Positions 27,205 to 32,403 of a stretch of 32,403 nt of DNA are shown here, piece after piece. A program made the position numbers and the translations under genes. The notes under the pieces were generated by a model that was given only the letters and a program-made list of their open reading frames with translations, was not told the origin of the DNA and did no database searches. The stretch's first letter is position 1; the number at the start of each line of letters is the position of its first letter. Origin of the DNA: Hydrogenimonas sp. (lineage in GTDB: Bacteria > Campylobacterota > Campylobacteria > Campylobacterales > Hydrogenimonadaceae); the NCBI GenBank assembly GCA_030826715.1, contig JAUUDL010000119.1, forward strand, positions 1 to 32,403, given 5' to 3'.

Positions 27205-29394
27205 TTAAGCGATCGAGTCGATGATTTTGTTGAATGTTTCACTCGGGCGCATCGCTTTTTCAGCTTTGACAGGATCGGGCTCGTAGTAGCCACCGATATC
27301 TGTCTCTTTGCCCTCGGCTTCGAGAAGTTCGGAGAGAATCTTCTCTTCGTTCTTGACCAGCGCTTCGGCGACCGGGGTGAAAGTTTCAGCGAGTTCAGGA
27401 TCGGCTGTCTGAGTACTGAGTGCTTCCGCCCAGTAGCGTGCGAGCCAGTAGTGAGAAGCTTTGTTGTCGGGCTCGCAGCATTTGCGGCTCGGGGCTTTGT
27501 CGTTGTCGAGGTACCCTTCGTTGGCTTTGTCGAGTGCTTCGGTCATCGCGCCGATTCCGCTATCCTCGGTCTTCATGTATTCCATACGCAGAGATTCCGC
27601 GAGTGCGAGGAATTCACCGAGGCTGTCCCAGCGCAGATGGCCCTCTTTAAGGAACTGCTCCACATGTTTGGGTGCAGAACCGCCGGCACCCGTTTCAAAG
27701 AGACCGCCGCCTGCCAGAAGCGGAACGATCGAGAGCATCTTGGCAGATGTGCCGAGTTCGAGAATCGGATACATATCGGTCAGGTAGTCGCGCAGGACGT
27801 TACCGGTGACAGAGATCGTATCCAGGCCCGCGCGGACACGCTCGTTGGTGTAGTTGGTCGCAGCCGTCACATCCATGATCGGCAGTTCAAGTCCAGTCGT
27901 GTCGTGCTCTTTGAGATATTTTTGGACCAGTTTGATCATATTGGCGTCGTGGGCACGGTTTTCATCGAGCCAGAAGACGGCTGGAACACCTTCGATGCGT
28001 GCACGCTCGACGGCCAGACGGACCCAGTCGCGAATCGCCACATCTTTGGCTCGAACGAGTCGCCAGATGTCGCCTTTTTCGACATTGTGTTCCATCAGCA
28101 CGACACCGTTTTCGTCGACAACCTGCATCACGCCATCTTCGGCCACTTCAAACGTTGTCGGATGTGAACCATACTCTTCGGCCTTCTTCGCCATCAGGCC
28201 GACGTTGGAGACGCGTCCCATCGTCGCGACATCGAATTGGCCGTTTTTCTTGCAGTCTTCCATCATCGCTTCGTAGAATCTTCCGTAGCTGCTGTCGGGA
28301 ATGACGGCCAGCGTTTCGCGTGCATTGCCATCTTTGTCCCACTGCTTGCCGCCTTCGCGGATAACGACCGGCATCGAAGCGTCGATAATGACCAGGTTCG
28401 GCGCATCGAGGTTGGTGATCAGGTTGTCGCTGTCGCTCATCGCCAGGGCCGGATCGGCATTGACGATCGCATCTTTGATAGCCGCTTCGATCTCTTCACC
28501 CTTGTCGGAATTTTTCAATTTGTCGTAGAGGTCGCCGAGGCCGAGGTTGGGATTGACACCCAATCTTTTGAACTCGTCGCCATACTTTTCGAATACATCT
28601 TTGAAGAAAATTTCGACCGCGTGGCCGAACATGATCGGGTCGGAGATCTTCATCATCGTCGCTTTGAGGTGAAGCGACCAGATCAGCCCCTTCTCTTTGG
28701 CCTCTTCGATCGTTTTGAGGTAGAAATCACGAAGAGCTTTGACGGACATGAACGTCGCATCGAGCACTTCGTCGGTTTCCGCTTCGATCTCTTTAATCAC
28801 ATTGCCGTTGAGCTGAATCTTCACCGTCTGCGCTCTTGGAATGATGACGGACTGTTCGTTGGCATAGAAGTCGCCTTTACCGTTCATGTGTGCGACAGCA
28901 GCTTTGGAGTTTTCAGCGAAAGGCTTGAGTCTGTGGGGATGTTTTTGTGCATATTTTTTAACCGCGTGGGCTGACCTTCGGTCGGAATTTCCTTCACGAA
29001 GGACGGGGTTGACAGCCGATCCAAGACATACGGCATATTTCGCCGCGATCTGCTTCTCCTCTTCGGTCTGGGGATTTTCCGGATAGTCGGGAATGTCAAA
29101 TCCCTTCTCCTGAAGCTCTGCGATACACTCCTTCAGCTGTGTGACAGATGCTGAAATGTTGGGGAGTTTGATGATATTCGCTTCGGGCTTGTGCACGAGT
29201 TCCCCCAGTTTCGCCAGTTCATCCTCGCGTTTTCCCATCGCGGCGAGAACCCTGCCGGCCAGCGAAATGTCGCTGAGTTTCACATCTACGCCAGCTTTTC
29301 CCACGAAATGTTTCACGATCGGGAACAATGAGTAGGTCGCCAGTGCGGGCGCCTCGTCGATTTTAGACCAGATAATGGTCGGATTGGATGCCAT
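27205..29394 (-). CDS. icd: Monomeric NADP-dependent isocitrate dehydrogenase
   Basis: 729 aa; [23 protein letters not shown]...[19 protein letters not shown]...[18 protein letters not shown] is characteristic of the monomeric type. Confidence 0.96.
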   Translation of the reverse strand: MASNPTIIWSKIDEAPALATYSLFPIVKHFVGKAGVDVKLSDISLAGRVLAAMGKREDELAKLGELVHKPEANIIKLPNISASVTQLKECIAELQEKGFDIPDYPENPQTEEEKQIAAKYAVCLGSAVNPVLREGNSDRRSAHAVKKYAQKHPHRLKPFAENSKAAVAHMNGKGDFYANEQSVIIPRAQTVKIQLNGNVIKEIEAETDEVLDATFMSVKALRDFYLKTIEEAKEKGLIWSLHLKATMMKISDPIMFGHAVEIFFKDVFEKYGDEFKRLGVNPNLGLGDLYDKLKNSDKGEEIEAAIKDAIVNADPALAMSDSDNLITNLDAPNLVIIDASMPVVIREGGKQWDKDGNARETLAVIPDSSYGRFYEAMMEDCKKNGQFDVATMGRVSNVGLMAKKAEEYGSHPTTFEVAEDGVMQVVDENGVVLMEHNVEKGDIWRLVRAKDVAIRDWVRLAVERARIEGVPAVFWLDENRAHDANMIKLVQKYLKEHDTTGLELPIMDVTAATNYTNERVRAGLDTISVTGNVLRDYLTDMYPILELGTSAKMLSIVPLLAGGGLFETGAGGSAPKHVEQFLKEGHLRWDSLGEFLALAESLRMEYMKTEDSGIGAMTEALDKANEGYLDNDKAPSRKCCEPDNKASHYWLARYWAEALSTQTADPELAETFTPVAEALVKNEEKILSELLEAEGKETDIGGYYEPDPVKAEKAMRPSETFNKIIDSIA

Positions 29395-29493
29395 ATCACT
29401 CTCCTTATTTGATTTATAGCTTCTATAGTAACAGCCTATTTTTTAGGATAGGATAAATGGCTTTCAATCAAATGGGTCAACATCTCGGGTGTT

Positions 29494-30465
29494 TCATTTG
29501 TTCACACTTTTATGATTGCCCCTGATATTTTTAAGATGGGTTTTGTAACGGTTCGAAAAAATATGTCTGCCATCTTTTCCTTTGACGAAATAGAGATAGG
29601 AGACATGGGCGGGATTGATGGACGCTTTGAGGGCTTCGAGCGAGACACTGCCGACGGGATAGGGAGGCAAACCTCTGTATTTATAGGTATTGAATGGGGT
29701 AGAATCTTCCAAAATGCGCCTTCTGGTCACCTTGACATGGGAATACTTGCCATAGTTGAGCGCACCATCCATCTGCAACGGCATATGTCGCTTCAGACGA
29801 TTATAGATGACGGCGGCGATGATCGGCATCTCCTTCTCATCGGTCGCCTCTTTTTGGATGATCGATGCAATCGTTACATATCGAAACCACTTTTTTTGGT
29901 TGTAGAGGCCGAAGAATTTCTTCGCCAGCGCTTCATGACGAGCGAGCGATGTCGACACGAGGTATTGCACCAGGTGTATTTCGGTAATGCCGATGGGTAT
30001 CGAGTAGGTATCGGGCCAGATTACCCCATCGGGATAGGGGGCGGTCTCTTTATAGGCTTCAAACAGGGCCGTTTTGTCAAGACCGAGCTTCTGTGCGAGC
30101 TGCTCGAAAAAGATATCGGTCGTCTCTCCCGGTATCAAGGTAATCTGCGTGAGTGCCGCCTTGGCATGGGTGATTTTATAGAGAAAATCGGCTTTGGCCA
30201 GACGTGTCGTTCCTATATCGATCCACCCGTGCTGCGGATAGCCGAAAAACTTGAGAAAGATGCTGTCCATACGGTTGACGTCGATGCCGCTTCGATGCAG
30301 ATATGCTATAATCTTCGGATTGGAACCGGCGGGTATGTAGATAACCCGGCTGCTGACGACCGGCTGCACAAAATAGAAACAGAGCGAAAGAATGATCATC
30401 ACCACGACCCGCGTGATCCACTCCGCCATTGTCAAAATTTTTCTATTCCTCGTACTGATTTTCAT
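29494..30465 (-). CDS. mltG: Endolytic transglycosylase MltG
   Basis: N-terminal TM helix, TLIPGETTDIFFEQLA, WPDTYSIPIG, ASIIQKEATDEKEMPIIAAVIYNRLKRHMPLQMDGALNYG, STPFNTYKYRGLPPYPVGSVSLEALKASINPA. Start 30465 or 30429. Confidence 0.93.
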   Translation of the reverse strand: MKISTRNRKILTMAEWITRVVVMIILSLCFYFVQPVVSSRVIYIPAGSNPKIIAYLHRSGIDVNRMDSIFLKFFGYPQHGWIDIGTTRLAKADFLYKITHAKAALTQITLIPGETTDIFFEQLAQKLGLDKTALFEAYKETAPYPDGVIWPDTYSIPIGITEIHLVQYLVSTSLARHEALAKKFFGLYNQKKWFRYVTIASIIQKEATDEKEMPIIAAVIYNRLKRHMPLQMDGALNYGKYSHVKVTRRRILEDSTPFNTYKYRGLPPYPVGSVSLEALKASINPAHVSYLYFVKGKDGRHIFSNRYKTHLKNIRGNHKSVNK

Positions 30466-32403
30466 ATCTCTCTTTTTCGCCCTCACCCATGGCATCACCA
30501 TCGACCATATAAAAGTCCCGGGCCTTGAAATCGATACATTGTACATCAAACTCGATAAAAAATTGATCGTCACCGTCGACAGGGTCGGTATAGCCCCCTT
30601 CAAAAAAAGTCCTCAAGGCGCCGGATCGATCAAGGAAGTGGAGAAGATCGCCGGATGGATGCAGTTTCTGCCCCACTATTTCAGCCATATCCAGGTCAAC
30701 GACCTCACCATTGGCCAGCGGACACTTCACCTGCTCTATCTCAACGACATCTTCTACGTCGACAACGATACACTGCAAATCGCCGCCAAACTCGCCTACC
30801 GGCCCGAAAACAAAACGATCGTCGCCGAGCTTCACCGGCTGCTTCTCAAAGAACCCAATCTTACGCTTTCGGGCCGATTCCTCTACAAAATTTCCGCGAA
30901 AGAGTGGGATGGAGAAGGCCTCTATCATGGATTTGGCATCGAAGGCCATTACCGGCTCTACCAGCGAAAAAATCTCGTTCGTTTCTCACTCGACTCCCAA
31001 CCTTTTCCTTCCATCAAGCCCCTGGTCGACTATCTCGATCCGGCACCTCCCATCAAAGCATGGATATATCCCAAAATTCCGGCGAAAAAATATCTGTTGC
31101 GTCGCCTCGAGGGGGAGATCGTGATCAAAAAAGATGGCTCCATTGTTTTCGATCCGGCACGCATCAACGCATCGGCCACCGTGTACGATGCCGAAATCCA
31201 TTTCCAAAAGGGTGTTCCGCCCGTCACCACCCCACGTATCGACATCGGTTATCACAACGACACGCTCTCGTTCAAACTCACCAAACCCCGATACGCGGGA
31301 AAACCGCTCGACGGTAGCCACGTCGAAATCCGCGAACTCTCCAAAAGAAGCGCGAAACTCGACGCCCATATCGTCGTCGACGGTCCTATCGACGATTCGA
31401 TCGTTCGTCTGCTCTCCTCCTATCATATCGATCTGCCATTCGCTCAGACGGAGGGTACGACGCACGCCGTCGTCGATCTCACGGTGAGGCTGGTGGGCAT
31501 CGCCGTCACGAAATATCGGGGGGAATACCGATCCGACAAAGCCGTGCTTCTTTTCGACCAAAAAGTTCCCGTGCCGGTACGAAATCTCCATCTCCTTTCC
31601 GAAGGAAGCGACATCGATATCAAACCGTGCCGTGTGACGATCAGCCCCTATCTCGACACGACCATGCAGGGCCACATCGATCTTCATGAAAAGAGAGGGC
31701 GCTTTGAACTCGAGGTTCACACACTTTCCTACGCCTCGGGAACGATCCCTCTTTTTGAAATGAAGAATAGAAAGATCCCCGTCACGCTCGACTACAACAA
31801 TCATGTCGCCTTCTCTGCCGAAACATTGGCTATAAAACTTCTCTATCGGCGCACCGGCGCAGAGCTGGTTCTATCCGACCTGGCCAGACTTCACCCCTAT
31901 TTCCGTGGACCTCTCGCACCCCTTGTACATGGCCGAAGCACGATCGTCATCGGTGCGAAAACGACACAGGCAACAGGTAACGTCACCTACAAAAACGCCA
32001 TCCTGAGTTCACATGGCAAGCCTTTCGAATCGTTCGCTTTCGAAGCGATCCACAAAGAGGAGAATACGAAGATTGCCCTCGACGACAGGCTCAGGGCGAC
32101 AATTACACCCAACCGCACCTCAGTGACCGTCAAAAAGAGCGATATCCATATCGGCCGTCTGATTGACACGATGGATAAATATATGCCTGCAGATCGAAAC
32201 GGGTCGAAAAAAAGGGGCAGCGGCTACACCATCGTCGTCGATGGAAGCGAAGGCACGCTCTTTTATCGGACACTTCAGCTTTCCTGCCGGGCCTATCACG
32301 CCAAAATCGAAACCAATCCTTTCTATGTGAAGTTTCTCACCACACACCGATCGGGAGAGATTCATGGCATCGTGACCAAAAAGAGCCTTCATGTCGCCGG
32401 GGA
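30392..32403 (+). CDS. AsmA/YhdP-like large envelope protein (partial; runs off the window end)
   Basis: Open frame from ATG 30392 to the window end, read by hand and absent from the ORF track: MIITTTRVIHSAIVKIFLFLVLIFISLFFALTHGITIDHIKVPGLEIDTLYIKLDKKL... N-terminal TM helix followed by beta-rich sequence. Confidence 0.75.
   Translation, partial: MIITTTRVIHSAIVKIFLFLVLIFISLFFALTHGITIDHIKVPGLEIDTLYIKLDKKLIVTVDRVGIAPFKKSPQGAGSIKEVEKIAGWMQFLPHYFSHIQVNDLTIGQRTLHLLYLNDIFYVDNDTLQIAAKLAYRPENKTIVAELHRLLLKEPNLTLSGRFLYKISAKEWDGEGLYHGFGIEGHYRLYQRKNLVRFSLDSQPFPSIKPLVDYLDPAPPIKAWIYPKIPAKKYLLRRLEGEIVIKKDGSIVFDPARINASATVYDAEIHFQKGVPPVTTPRIDIGYHNDTLSFKLTKPRYAGKPLDGSHVEIRELSKRSAKLDAHIVVDGPIDDSIVRLLSSYHIDLPFAQTEGTTHAVVDLTVRLVGIAVTKYRGEYRSDKAVLLFDQKVPVPVRNLHLLSEGSDIDIKPCRVTISPYLDTTMQGHIDLHEKRGRFELEVHTLSYASGTIPLFEMKNRKIPVTLDYNNHVAFSAETLAIKLLYRRTGAELVLSDLARLHPYFRGPLAPLVHGRSTIVIGAKTTQATGNVTYKNAILSSHGKPFESFAFEAIHKEENTKIALDDRLRATITPNRTSVTVKKSDIHIGRLIDTMDKYMPADRNGSKKRGSGYTIVVDGSEGTLFYRTLQLSCRAYHAKIETNPFYVKFLTTHRSGEIHGIVTKKSLHVAG

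Noticed and set aside
28237-28974. Plus-strand ORFs antisense to icd
   Set aside because: icd is clearly coding on the minus strand; these are mirror ORFs.

Overview
This 32.4 kb window is dense bacterial chromosome. It is probably from a Campylobacterota ('Epsilonproteobacteria') chemolithoautotroph; that is inferred from gene content and I ran no search. No mobile elements, CRISPR arrays, tRNAs or rRNAs were seen. Left part: a small unknown protein, RNase Y, 5-formyl-THF cyclo-ligase, then tlpA-like/ftsY/radA/DJ-1-PfpI/ACP phosphodiesterase-like genes, a secreted YbjN-like protein, pssA, a second paralog of the small unknown protein, an MlaE-type permease, fliL and acpS. Middle: a tightly packed seven-gene minus-strand run (HlyD-like adaptor, molybdopterin oxidoreductase, ArgD-like aminotransferase, TolC-like OMP, MidA-like methyltransferase, secreted ankyrin protein, ThiS), then a SYLF protein, alpha-carbonic anhydrase plus a zinc-ribbon protein, and RNase P RNA. 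Right part: a reductive/oxidative TCA cluster (monomeric icd, mdh, two-subunit class I fumarase, sucCD, an HMA-domain protein, oorDABC), then mltG and a divergent AsmA/YhdP-like gene that runs off the window end and is absent from the ORF track. Most of this looks like ordinary core genome. Best second-look items: the coupled seven-gene operon with an efflux-like shell around a lone Mo enzyme, the paralogous small-protein family, the FtsY C-terminal extension, the 38-nt intergenic direct repeat and its 18-mer shared with rnpB, and the HMA gene inside the TCA cluster. I see no strong evidence for a wholly new defence or mobile system.
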